From Burkholderiaceae bacterium (GTDB lineage Bacteria; Pseudomonadota; Gammaproteobacteria; Burkholderiales; Burkholderiaceae_C), in assembly GCA_017848435.1 (NCBI GenBank), contig JAFEHU010000001.1, forward strand, positions 1 through 47,070: a DNA stretch of 47,070 nucleotides. The letters run 5' to 3'. A program made the position numbers and the translations under genes. Positions 33,184 through 40,839 of this stretch are shown here, one piece after another (positions within the stretch are counted from its first letter, which is position 1; each line of letters opens with the position of its first letter). The notes below the pieces were generated by a model, which saw only the letters and a list, made by a program, of their open reading frames with translations, had not been told where the DNA came from and searched no databases.

Positions 33184-34974
33184 ATGAGCTACACCGCCCC
33201 CCTCAAAGACATGCTGTTCGACATCAAGCACCTGGCCAACATCGACCAGGTCGCGCAGATTCCGGGCTTTGAAGACGCCGGGTTCGACACGGCTCAGGCC
33301 GTGTTGGAAGAGGCCGCCAAGTTCACCCAGGGTGTTCTGGCGCCGCTGAACTGGGACGGCGACAAGAACCCGTCGAGCTGGAAAGACGGCGTGGTGACCA
33401 CCACCCCCGGCTTCAAGAACGCCTTCAAGCAGTTCGCCGAAGGCGGCTGGCAGGGCCTGCAGCACCCCGGCGACTTTGGCGGCCAGGGCCTGCCCAAGAC
33501 CATTGGCGCGGCCTGCATCGAGATGTGCAACAGCGCCAACATGAGCTTTTCGCTGTGCCCACTGCTGACCGACGGCGCCATCGAAGCGCTGCTGACGGCC
33601 GGCTCCGACGACCTGAAAGCCATCTACCTGGAAAACCTGGTCAGCGGCAAATGGACCGGCACCATGAACCTGACCGAGCCCCAGGCCGGCAGCGATCTGG
33701 CCGCTGTGCGCAGCCGTGCCGAGCCGCAGCCCGACGGCAGCTACAAGGTGTTTGGCACCAAGATTTTCATCACCTACGGTGAACACGACATGGCCGAGAA
33801 CATCGTCCATCTGGTGCTGGCCCGTGTGACCGGCGCGCCCGAGGGCGTGAAGGGCATCAGCCTGTTTGTCGTTCCCAAGTTCATGGTCAATGGCGACGGC
33901 TCGCTGGGCATGCGCAACGATGTGCATTGCGTCAGCATCGAACACAAGCTGGGCATCAAGGCCAGCCCCACCGCCGTGTTGCAGTACGGCGACCACGGCG
34001 GCGCCATTGGCTACCTGGTCGGCCAGGAAAACCGCGGCCTGGAGTACATGTTCATCATGATGAACGCGGCCCGCTACGCGGTGGGCGTGCAGGGCATTGC
34101 GATTGCCGAGCGCTCCTACCAGCAGGCCGCCACGTTTGCCCGCGACCGCGTGCAGAGCCGCCCTGTGGACGGTTCGCTGCCTGGCGCTGGCCCCATCATT
34201 CACCACCCGGACGTGCGCCGCATGCTCATGACCATGCGCGCCTACACCGAAGGCTGCCGCGCGATGGCGATCACGGCCGCTGCCGCCTACGACGCTGCCC
34301 ATGCGCACCCCGATGCCGACGTGCGCAAGCAGAACCAGGCTTTCTACGAGTTCCTGGTGCCGCTGATCAAGGGGTTCTCCACCGAAATGAGCCTGGAAGT
34401 CACCAGCCTGGGCGTGCAGGTGCACGGCGGCATGGGTTTCATCGAGGAAACCGGTGCGGCCCAGCACTACCGTGACGCCAAGATCCTGACCATCTACGAA
34501 GGCACCACCGCCATTCAGGCGAACGACCTGGTCGGCCGCAAGACGGCGCGCGATGGCGGCACCACCGCCAAGGCGATTGCCGCGCAGATCGAGAAAACCG
34601 AAGCCGCGCTGGCCCAGCGCGACAGCGTGGCATCGCGTGCCATGGCCAAGCGCCTGAAGGCCGCGCGCGAAGCTTTCGTTGACGTGGTGAACTTTGTGGC
34701 CGGCAACACCAAGGCCAGCCCCAATGCCGTGTTTGCCGGCAGCGTGCCCTATCTGATGCTCACCGGCAACCTGGTGGCAGGCTGGCAAATGGGCCGCGCG
34801 CTGCTGGTGGCGGAAGATCTGCTGGCCGCCGGGGAAGACACCGCCTTCATGCAGGCCAAGATCACCACCGCACGCTTCTATGCCGACCACATCCTGAGCA
34901 AGGTGCCCGGCATCCGCGACAGCATCGTGGATGGCGCGGACAGCGTGACCGAGATGGCGCTCGACGCTTTCTAA
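33184..34974 (+). CDS. Acyl-CoA dehydrogenase (long, ~600-aa form)
   Basis: 596 aa from the ATG at 33184 (MSYTAPLKDMLFDIKHL), behind TGGAGAAAAAC. Acyl-CoA dehydrogenase domains with MNLTEPQAGSDLAAVR, KIFITYGEHD, SLEVTSLGVQVHGGMGFIEE and the catalytic base Glu in KILTIYEGTTAIQANDL. A C-terminal ~130-residue helical extension is typical of the larger bacterial subgroup. It catalyses the first step of beta-oxidation, reducing FAD and passing electrons to ETF. Chain-length preference is not readable. The 24 in-frame bases before the ATG overlap the hairpin and were excluded. A dispersed repeat follows. Confidence 0.95.
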   Translation: MSYTAPLKDMLFDIKHLANIDQVAQIPGFEDAGFDTAQAVLEEAAKFTQGVLAPLNWDGDKNPSSWKDGVVTTTPGFKNAFKQFAEGGWQGLQHPGDFGGQGLPKTIGAACIEMCNSANMSFSLCPLLTDGAIEALLTAGSDDLKAIYLENLVSGKWTGTMNLTEPQAGSDLAAVRSRAEPQPDGSYKVFGTKIFITYGEHDMAENIVHLVLARVTGAPEGVKGISLFVVPKFMVNGDGSLGMRNDVHCVSIEHKLGIKASPTAVLQYGDHGGAIGYLVGQENRGLEYMFIMMNAARYAVGVQGIAIAERSYQQAATFARDRVQSRPVDGSLPGAGPIIHHPDVRRMLMTMRAYTEGCRAMAITAAAAYDAAHAHPDADVRKQNQAFYEFLVPLIKGFSTEMSLEVTSLGVQVHGGMGFIEETGAAQHYRDAKILTIYEGTTAIQANDLVGRKTARDGGTTAKAIAAQIEKTEAALAQRDSVASRAMAKRLKAAREAFVDVVNFVAGNTKASPNAVFAGSVPYLMLTGNLVAGWQMGRALLVAEDLLAAGEDTAFMQAKITTARFYADHILSKVPGIRDSIVDGADSVTEMALDAF

Positions 34975-34997
34975 GCGCAGCTTGTGGCAGCAGCGGT

Positions 34998-35063
34998 GCT
35001 ATTGAATAGATAGCTGCTGTCGCATATTTGACGCTGGCCCGGGCCGTATCTGGCTCAAAATTT
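34998..35063 (-). repeat. Dispersed short repeat, copy 4 (intergenic, inverted)
   Basis: On the minus strand AAATTTTGAGCCAGATACGG and, 35 bases on, CTATCTATTCAATAGC correspond to the two ends of the family (TTTTTAAGCCAAATCGGCC ... CTAT..AATAG). It lies in the 118 bases between the acyl-CoA dehydrogenase and nitronate monooxygenase genes. Confidence 0.7.
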
Positions 35064-35092
35064 GTTGTTTTTCCCCCCTGGAAGCCGTTGCC

Positions 35093-36067
35093 ATGTCCAA
35101 ACTGCCTGCCGCGCTGCGAAACCTGTCCCTTCCGGTCATTGGTTCGCCGTTGTTCATCATCAGTAACCCCAAGCTGGTGATTGCCCAGTGCCAGGCCGGC
35201 ATCATCGGCTGCATGCCGGCGCTCAATGCGCGCCCGGCCTCGCAGCTCGAGGACTGGCTGGCCGAGATCACCGAAACGCTGGCCGCCTACAACAAGGCCA
35301 ACCCCGACAAGCCGGCCGCGCCGTTTGCCATCAACCAGATCGTGCACAAGTCCAACGACCGGCTCGAGCACGACATGGAGATGTGCGTGAAGTACAAGGT
35401 GCCGGTGTACATCACGTCGCTGGGTGCGCGGGAAGACATCAACGCCGCCGCGCACAGCACCGGCGCGGTGGTGTTGCACGACATCATCAACAACAAGTTC
35501 GCCCGCAAGGCGATAGAAAAGGGCGCCGACGGCCTGATCGCCGTGGCGGCCGGGGCAGGGGGCCACGCCGGCGTGAAGAGCCCGTTTGCGCTGGTGCAGG
35601 AAATCCGCCAGTGGTTCGACGGCCCCATTGCGCTGAGTGGCGCCATTGCCACCGGCGGCGCAGTGCTGGCCGCGCAGGCCATGGGCGCCGACTTTGCGTA
35701 CATCGGCTCGGCCTTCATCGCCACCACCGAGGCCCGCGCGGCCGACGACTACAAGCAGGCCATCGTGGACGGCAACAGCGACGACATCGTCTACAGCAAC
35801 CTGTTCACCGGCGTGCACGGCAATTACCTGGCGCCCAGCATCCGTGCAGCCGGCATGGACCCGGACAACCTGCCGGTGAGCGACCCGAGCGCCATGAACT
35901 TCGGCGGCGGCGAAGGCAGCAAACCCAAGGCCTGGAAGGAAATCTGGGGTTGCGGTCAGGGCATTGGCGCGGTGAAGGAAGTGGTGGGCGCGGCCGATTT
36001 GGTGGCGCGCCTGCACCGCGAATACGAGGCGGCCAAGGCAGCTTTGTTGGCGCCTGCGACGGCCTGA
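35093..36067 (+). CDS. Nitronate monooxygenase (2-nitropropane dioxygenase family)
   Basis: 324 aa. FMN-dependent TIM barrel: LPVIGSPLFIISNPKLVIAQ with the GIIGCMPALNARPA loop, then GADGLIAVAAGAGGHAG containing the catalytic His in the phosphate-binding stretch, and GAIATGGAVLAAQAMGADFA with GSAFIATTEA. It oxidises alkyl nitronates such as propionate-3-nitronate; in this acyl-CoA setting a related flavin reaction is possible. It probably has its own promoter in the repeat-containing gap. It ends 68 bases before the convergent cydB, with a bidirectional terminator between. Confidence 0.92.
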   Translation: MSKLPAALRNLSLPVIGSPLFIISNPKLVIAQCQAGIIGCMPALNARPASQLEDWLAEITETLAAYNKANPDKPAAPFAINQIVHKSNDRLEHDMEMCVKYKVPVYITSLGAREDINAAAHSTGAVVLHDIINNKFARKAIEKGADGLIAVAAGAGGHAGVKSPFALVQEIRQWFDGPIALSGAIATGGAVLAAQAMGADFAYIGSAFIATTEARAADDYKQAIVDGNSDDIVYSNLFTGVHGNYLAPSIRAAGMDPDNLPVSDPSAMNFGGGEGSKPKAWKEIWGCGQGIGAVKEVVGAADLVARLHREYEAAKAALLAPATA

Positions 36068-36086
36068 TCCGCCTCCAACACCCCAC

Positions 36087-36116
36087 AAAAAAGCGCGCTG
36101 CAAGGCGCGTTTTTTT
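36087..36116. terminator. Bidirectional terminator between the nitronate monooxygenase gene and cydB
   Basis: A-run (36087-36092), stem CGCGC (36094-36098) / GCGCG (36105-36109), T-run (36110-36116). It reads as a terminator on both strands between convergent genes. Confidence 0.8.
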
Positions 36117-36134
36117 CATGGCCGTTGCACGGCT

Positions 36135-37151
36135 TCAGGGCGGTGTGACCGCCGCCGCGTAGCTCAGCGTTTCGGCCCGGCCCCAGAACACCTTGTACAT
36201 GAAGATGGTGTAGGCAATGATGGCTGGCAGGCTGATGGCAACACCCACCAAAATCACCACCAGCGATGCCGGCGCACTGGCTGCCTGCCAGACCGTCAGC
36301 TTGTTGATGACGATGAAGGGGTAGATGCTGTAGGCCAGCCCCAGGAAGGCCAGCAGGAAGATCAGCACCGTGCTGGCAAACACCACCCAGCCGTAGCCGG
36401 CGGCCACCACCTTGGGTTTCATCAGCACGTGCAGCGCGGCATAGAAGGCGGCGGCACAGGCCAGCGGGATCGGCAGCAGGCCAATGATCTGTGGCAGCGC
36501 AAACCATTTGTCGAACACGGTCTGGCTCACCAGCGGCGTGGCCATGGAAATGCCGACCAGCGCCAGGCCCATGGGCCAGATCACGGCACGGGCCCATTTC
36601 ACCGCCTTCAGCTGCAGTTCGTCCCAGGTTTTCATGATCAGCCAGCCGGCGCCCAGCATCGCGTAGGCGGTGGGCAGCGTGAGGGCGATGCCCACGGTGA
36701 ACAGCAGCGACCAGAGGCCATAGTCAAAGCCGGTGAGGTAGCTGCCCAGCATCCAGCCCTGGGCCATGGTGGCCAGCAGCGAGCCGATGGCGAACAGCCA
36801 GTTCCAGAACGTCTTGTGGCTGTCGCGCGCCTTCACCCGGAAGTCGAACGACACGCCGCGCAGCGTCAGGCCGATCAGCATCACCGCCACCGGCAGGTAC
36901 AGCGCACTCAGCACCACGCCGTGCGCCTTGGGAAACGCCACCAGCAGCACGCCGATGCCCAGCACCAGCCAGGTTTCGTTGGCATCCCAGAAGGGGCCGA
37001 TGCTGGAGACCATGATGTCCTTCTCGGCGTCGGTGGCCAGCGGCAGCAGGATGCCGACGCCGAGGTCGTAGCCGTCCAGCACCACGTAAATCATCAGTGC
37101 CAGGCCCATGACGCCCATGAACAGCAATGGGAGAAAGGTTTGCCAGGTCAT
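36135..37151 (-). CDS. cydB: Cytochrome bd-type / cyanide-insensitive quinol oxidase subunit II
   Basis: 338 aa, about eight membrane helices. MTWQTFLPLLFMGVMGLALM leads into YVVLDGYDLGVGILLP, IGPFWDANETWLVLGIGVLL and LTLRGVSFDFRVKA, all conserved in CydB/CioB. The length and sequence are those of the shorter CIO-like branch rather than E. coli CydB (379 aa). It is the structural subunit of the quinol:O2 oxidoreductase. Its ATG overlaps the cydA stop by 4 bases (37148-37151). No small CydX-like frame is evident after it, only 18 bases before the terminator. Confidence 0.94.
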   Translation of the reverse strand: MTWQTFLPLLFMGVMGLALMIYVVLDGYDLGVGILLPLATDAEKDIMVSSIGPFWDANETWLVLGIGVLLVAFPKAHGVVLSALYLPVAVMLIGLTLRGVSFDFRVKARDSHKTFWNWLFAIGSLLATMAQGWMLGSYLTGFDYGLWSLLFTVGIALTLPTAYAMLGAGWLIMKTWDELQLKAVKWARAVIWPMGLALVGISMATPLVSQTVFDKWFALPQIIGLLPIPLACAAAFYAALHVLMKPKVVAAGYGWVVFASTVLIFLLAFLGLAYSIYPFIVINKLTVWQAASAPASLVVILVGVAISLPAIIAYTIFMYKVFWGRAETLSYAAAVTPP

Positions 37152-38527
37152 GTGGGGGCTCCCGTGGTGGCGGTGGTAGCGACTGGCAGTGGCGCTTCAG
37201 GCGCGGGCTTCTCCGGATGCTCGGCCATGTACTTGATGACGCCGATGTACGACACCAGCAGCAGTGCGTACAGCAGCAGGTAGGCGACCAGTGTGCCCAT
37301 CACCATCGGTGGTGGATGGGGCGCTACCACGTCGGCGGTTTTCAGCATGCCGTAAACGATCCACGGCTGGCGCCCGATTTCGGTCACGTACCAGCCGGCC
37401 AGCGTGGCCACCCAGCCCGAAAAGCTCATGCCGGCCAGTGTGTAGAGCAGCCAGCGCGGCAGCGCGATGGCGGCTCGGTTGCGCAGCAGCTTCCAGACAG
37501 TGAACCAGGCCACCACCAGCATCAGCATGCCCATGCCGACCATGATGCGGAAGCCCCAGAACACCGGTGCCACCGGCGGGTGCGCACCGGGGAATTCGTT
37601 CAGGCCTTTCAGCTCGGCGTCCATGTCGTGCGCGAGCACCAGGCTGGCGGCCTTGGGAATCTGGATGGCGTACAGCGTGCGGCCTTCCTTTTCGCTGGGG
37701 AATCCGAACAGCGTCAGCGGTGCGCCTTTTTCGGTGTGCCAGATGCCCTCGATGGCGGCGATCTTGGCGGGCTGGTGGTGCAGCGTGTTCAGGCCATGCA
37801 AATCGCCCATGAAGATCTGCAACGGTATCGCCACTGCGGCAGCGATGACGGCGGTGCGCAGCGCCTTGTGGGTGCCGGCGGTATCGGTCTTGCGCAGAAT
37901 CTGCCAGGCGCTCACGCCGGCCATCAGGAACGACGCGGTGAGGGCCGAGGCCAGCAGCTTGTGACCCAGCCGGTACGGGAAGGAGGGGTTGAAGACCACG
38001 TCCCACCAGCTGGTGGCGTGAAACTCGCCGTTGATGATCTCAAAGCCGGCCGGCGTCTGCATCCACGAGTTCAGGCTCAGGATCCAGAAGGCCGACATGG
38101 TGGTGCCAAAGGCCACCAGAAAGGTGGCGATCAGGTGGGTGCGTTCCGATACGCGGCCCCGGCCGAACAGCATGATGCCGAGGAAGGTGGCTTCCAGGAA
38201 GAAGGCCGTCAGCACCTCGTAGCCCAGCAGGGGCCCCGAAATGTTGCCGGTTTTTTCCATGAAGCCCGGCCAGTTGGTGCCGAACTGGAAACTCATGGTG
38301 ATGCCCGAGACCACGCCCAGCGCAAAGGTCAGCGCAAAAATCTTGGTCCAGAAATAGTAGGCCTGCTCCCAGTCATTGGCGGCCGGGGTACCGCGCGTGG
38401 CGACGTAGCGCAGGCGAAAAAACAGCAGCAGCCAGCACAGCGCGATGGTGATGGTCGGGAACAGGATGTGGAAGCTCATGTTCGCCGCGAACTGGATGCG
38501 CGAAAGAATCAGGTGTTCCATGCTCAT
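37148..38527 (-). CDS. cydA: Cytochrome bd-type / cyanide-insensitive quinol oxidase subunit I
   Basis: 459 aa, nine predicted helices. Conserved residues include the N-terminal His in ANMSFHILFP (haem b595 ligand), GTNWPGFMEKTGNISGPLLG, His in NPSFPYRLGHKLLA, and the GRQPWIVYG segment after a short Q-loop. The short Q-loop and ~460-aa length place it in the CIO-like (CioA) group, which is typically cyanide-insensitive. It oxidises ubiquinol and reduces O2 to water without proton pumping. Cotranslated with the upstream regulator (4-base overlap, 38524-38527) and with cydB. It is probably governed by the 40-bp palindrome at 39115. Confidence 0.95.
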   Translation of the reverse strand: MSMEHLILSRIQFAANMSFHILFPTITIALCWLLLFFRLRYVATRGTPAANDWEQAYYFWTKIFALTFALGVVSGITMSFQFGTNWPGFMEKTGNISGPLLGYEVLTAFFLEATFLGIMLFGRGRVSERTHLIATFLVAFGTTMSAFWILSLNSWMQTPAGFEIINGEFHATSWWDVVFNPSFPYRLGHKLLASALTASFLMAGVSAWQILRKTDTAGTHKALRTAVIAAAVAIPLQIFMGDLHGLNTLHHQPAKIAAIEGIWHTEKGAPLTLFGFPSEKEGRTLYAIQIPKAASLVLAHDMDAELKGLNEFPGAHPPVAPVFWGFRIMVGMGMLMLVVAWFTVWKLLRNRAAIALPRWLLYTLAGMSFSGWVATLAGWYVTEIGRQPWIVYGMLKTADVVAPHPPPMVMGTLVAYLLLYALLLVSYIGVIKYMAEHPEKPAPEAPLPVATTATTGAPT

Positions 38528-39105
38528 GTCTCCTTGGCTTGCCGGGCAGCCGAGCGGCCGGTCATGCGGTCCTTGAACTCCAGCACCTTGGTCACGGTAG
38601 AGCCCATGCCCATCAACTGCATCGCGGTTTCCGGGGCCAGCTTCTGCACATCATCGAACCAGGTCATCAATCGGTCAATCAGGTCGTGCATCGCCTGCAT
38701 GCGGGCTTGGGCATGGCGCTCCGAATCGGTGGCGGGTTGTTCCAGCAGCGCGGTGCGCAGCATCGACAGCGTGGGCTCGATTTCCCGGCGGCGGCGTTCT
38801 TCGGCCAATGCGCGGAAAATCTCCCAGACATCGGCGGGCGCTTCGAAGTATTCGCGTCGGTCACCCGGCATGTGGCGCAGCTTGACCAGCCGCCACGACT
38901 GCAATTCCTTCAGCCCCATGCTGACGTTGGAACGTGAAAACCCCAGCGTGTCGGCCATCTCGTCGGCATTCAATGGGCGTTCGGAGATGAACAGCAGGGC
39001 GTACATCTGCCCGACGGTGCGGTTGATGCCCCAGCGGTTGCCCATTTCGCCAAAGTGCGCGATGAACTGGCGGCTGAGGGCGGGCAGGGCGTCGGGCTCG
39101 ATCAT
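38524..39105 (-). CDS. GbsR/MarR-family transcriptional regulator of the cydAB operon
   Basis: 193 aa from the ATG at 39103-39105 (MIEPDALPALSRQFIAHFGE), behind GAGGAAG. The winged helix-turn-helix reads NRTVGQMYALLFISERPLNA, DEMADTLGFSRSNVSMGLKE and LRHMPGDRREYFEA, the GbsR-like MarR pattern; a C-terminal helical dimerisation region follows. It is the first gene of a three-gene operon joined to cydA by a 4-base overlap. A perfect 40-bp palindrome covers its own -10 and start of transcription, so I infer autorepression and control of the oxidase. No Cys cluster or haem motif reveals the signal. The long upstream extension of the frame overlaps the radical SAM gene and is not real. Confidence 0.92.
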   Translation of the reverse strand: MIEPDALPALSRQFIAHFGEMGNRWGINRTVGQMYALLFISERPLNADEMADTLGFSRSNVSMGLKELQSWRLVKLRHMPGDRREYFEAPADVWEIFRALAEERRRREIEPTLSMLRTALLEQPATDSERHAQARMQAMHDLIDRLMTWFDDVQKLAPETAMQLMGMGSTVTKVLEFKDRMTGRSAARQAKET

Positions 39106-39114
39106 GGCTTCCTC

Positions 39115-39154
39115 TTGTGCTGTAATTTCAGTAATTACTGAAATTACAGCACAA
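39115..39154. promoter_or_regulatory. Perfect 40-bp palindrome, operator of the regulator-cydAB operon
   Basis: The half-site TTGTGCTGTAATTTCAGTAA (39115-39134) is followed directly by its exact reverse complement (39135-39154). It ends 9 bases before the regulator's ATG, the gap holding the GAGGA ribosome site. The -10 TGTAAT (minus strand, 39148-39143) and the predicted TSS (~39136) lie inside it. The inner core CAGTAATTACTG is itself a smaller palindrome. Confidence 0.88.
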
Positions 39155-39170
39155 AAAGGCATGGTTTCAA
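39143..39170 (-). promoter_or_regulatory. Promoter of the regulator-cydAB operon
   Basis: On the minus strand TTGAAA (39170-39165), a 16-base spacer and TGTAAT (39148-39143). The -10 is the outer part of the 40-bp palindrome, so operator and promoter overlap. Predicted start near 39136, leader ~31 nt. Confidence 0.6.
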
Positions 39171-39216
39171 ACGTTGTGGTGTGAAAAACGGCGTGGTGGT
39201 GGTGGTTCGGCCTCGG

Positions 39217-39239
39217 TATACTGTATTTATGAACAGTAT
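39217..39239 (+). promoter_or_regulatory. LexA (SOS) box overlapping the -10 and start codon of the radical SAM gene
   Basis: TACTGTATTTATGAACAGTA (39219-39238) matches the classical CTGT-N8-ACAG SOS box, and the symmetry extends one base each side (ATACTGT/ACAGTAT). The TATACT -10 (39217-39222) is part of it, and the ATG (39229-39231) lies at its centre. The predicted start of transcription (~39229) is the ATG itself, so the mRNA may be leaderless. Confidence 0.8.
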
Positions 39240-40305
39240 TTATCCCGGCAAAGCCATCAAAGGGCGCGGTGCGGCGGGCCAGCTGGCCCACCGCTTCAGC
39301 ACTGAGGCGCGCGAAGCATTTGACGATGGCTGGCCGGTGGACGCCCCCGATGGCGCACACATGCCGGCCACCGAGGTGTTTTTTGAAGACGCCAAAAGCG
39401 CGCTGAGCCACAACGACTCGCCCGACATCCATTTCGCTTTTGGGCTGAACCCGTACCGGGGGTGTGAGCACGGGTGCAGCTATTGCTACGCCCGGCCCAC
39501 CCACAGCTACCTGAACCTCTCGCCCGGGCTGGACTTTGAAACCAAGATCATCGCCAAGCGCAACCTGGCAGCGGTGCTGGCGCAGGAATTGGGCTCGCCC
39601 CGGCACCGGCCGTCGCCCATTGCCATGGGCTCGGCCACCGACGCTTACCAGCCGGTGGAACGGCAACTGCGCATCACCCGCAGCGTGGTCGAATTGCTGC
39701 ACCAGTGCCACCACCCGTTTGGCGTGGTCACCAAGGGCAGTGGCGTGGAGCGGGACCTGGACCTGATTGCGCCGATGGCCGCGCGCCGGCTGGCCACGGT
39801 CTGCGTGACCATCACCACGCTTGACCCGCTGCTGGCGCGGCAGATGGAGCCGCGCGCCGCTTCGCCACTGCGCCGGTTGCGCACCATCCGCACGCTGGCC
39901 GAAGCCGGTGTGCCGGTGGGGGTGAGCGTGGCGCCGCAGATCCCGTTCATCAACGTCGACATGGAGCAGGTGCTGGCGGCGGCCTTTGACGCCGGCGCCC
40001 GGCGTGCGTTCTACACCGTGATCCGCCTGCCCTGGGAGCTGAGTCCGCTGTTCCGGCAGTGGCTGAACGAGCACTACCCCGACCGCGCCGCCCGCGTGAT
40101 GGCGCGCATCCAGCAGATGCGCGGTGGCCAAGACTACGCGTCAGACTTTGCCAGCCGCATGAAGGGAGAAGGCGCCTGGGCCGCGCTGATTGGCCAGCGT
40201 TTCGATGTGGCGTGCAAGCGGCTGGGTTTCAACGCCAGCCGCATGGCGCTGGACACCAGCCAGTTCCGCCACGCGCTGGCGCTGGGCCAGGGCAGCCTGT
40301 TTTAG
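39229..40305 (+). CDS. PA0069-family radical SAM protein, predicted SOS-regulated
   Basis: 358 aa from the ATG at 39229 (MNSIYPGKAIKGRGAAG). The radical SAM cluster motif CxxxCxxC is GCEHGCSYCYARPTHSYLNL (three Cys near residue 85). The TIM-barrel part includes IAMGSATDAYQPVERQLRIT and TLDPLLARQMEPRAASP, typical of the PA0069/Rv2578c group, distantly related to spore photoproduct lyase (SplB). The reaction is unknown; a nucleic-acid repair role is suggested by the LexA box over its start codon. The frame opens 48 bases further upstream, but that would read through the promoter. No RBS precedes the ATG. It is monocistronic and convergent with the lipoprotein gene 9 bases away. Confidence 0.93.
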   Translation: MNSIYPGKAIKGRGAAGQLAHRFSTEAREAFDDGWPVDAPDGAHMPATEVFFEDAKSALSHNDSPDIHFAFGLNPYRGCEHGCSYCYARPTHSYLNLSPGLDFETKIIAKRNLAAVLAQELGSPRHRPSPIAMGSATDAYQPVERQLRITRSVVELLHQCHHPFGVVTKGSGVERDLDLIAPMAARRLATVCVTITTLDPLLARQMEPRAASPLRRLRTIRTLAEAGVPVGVSVAPQIPFINVDMEQVLAAAFDAGARRAFYTVIRLPWELSPLFRQWLNEHYPDRAARVMARIQQMRGGQDYASDFASRMKGEGAWAALIGQRFDVACKRLGFNASRMALDTSQFRHALALGQGSLF

Positions 40306-40314
40306 CGGCCGTGG

Positions 40315-40815
40315 TTACTTCATCCGCGCGTAAGCGGCTTCCGGGCTCAGCCGCACCACGTCCTGGGTGCAGCTGGACCACGCGGCGTGGCGCTGGGCCT
40401 CGGCGCCGGCGAGCTGGGCGCTGAAGCTGTTGAGCTTGTCGCGTTCCAGGTCGAAGCTGATGGCCACCGGCTGGTCGGTGCACACCGTTTCAATGCGCCT
40501 TGGGCGGTATTCGGTGCATTTGGTGGTGGACGATGGCCCGGTGTTGGACGTGGTGCAGGTGACCTGCTTGTCACCATAACGCTCTACGTCGCGGCAACTG
40601 CGGTGCAGGCGGTAACCGGCCGAGAGCGCGGCATTCACGTCGGCAATGCCGGCGCGCAGGTCTTGCACCTGACGGTCGAGCGGCGCAATCTGCTGGCTGC
40701 AGACCCGTTGTGCGCGCTGCTCGGGTGTCATTTTCTGGAAGTCTTCCAGTGTGGTGCAGCCGACCAGCAGCACTGTCGCCAGGCCCACCAATACCCACAG
40801 CGTGCGAGGTGCCAT
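40315..40815 (-). CDS. Cys-rich hypothetical lipoprotein
   Basis: 166 aa. The lipoprotein signal peptide MAPRTLWVLVGLATVLLVGC has lipidated Cys20. The mature part is mostly helical, with a heptad-like stretch (IAPLDRQVQDLRAGIADVNA) and six further Cys residues (VCSQQ, SCRD, TCTT, KCTE, VCTD, SCTQ), an even number that could form three disulfides in the periplasm. I do not recognise the family. It is downstream of oligopeptidase A on the same strand (24 bases between), so it may be cotranscribed with it. Confidence 0.75.
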   Translation of the reverse strand: MAPRTLWVLVGLATVLLVGCTTLEDFQKMTPEQRAQRVCSQQIAPLDRQVQDLRAGIADVNAALSAGYRLHRSCRDVERYGDKQVTCTTSNTGPSSTTKCTEYRPRRIETVCTDQPVAISFDLERDKLNSFSAQLAGAEAQRHAAWSSCTQDVVRLSPEAAYARMK

Positions 40816-40839
40816 GAACGTCTCCAGTGGCCGGTGGTG

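Noticed and set aside
39181-39228. Start of the radical SAM gene at 39181
   Set aside because: The extra 16 residues (Val-rich) overlie the -10 and LexA box; MNSIYPGKAIKGRGA is the normal family start.
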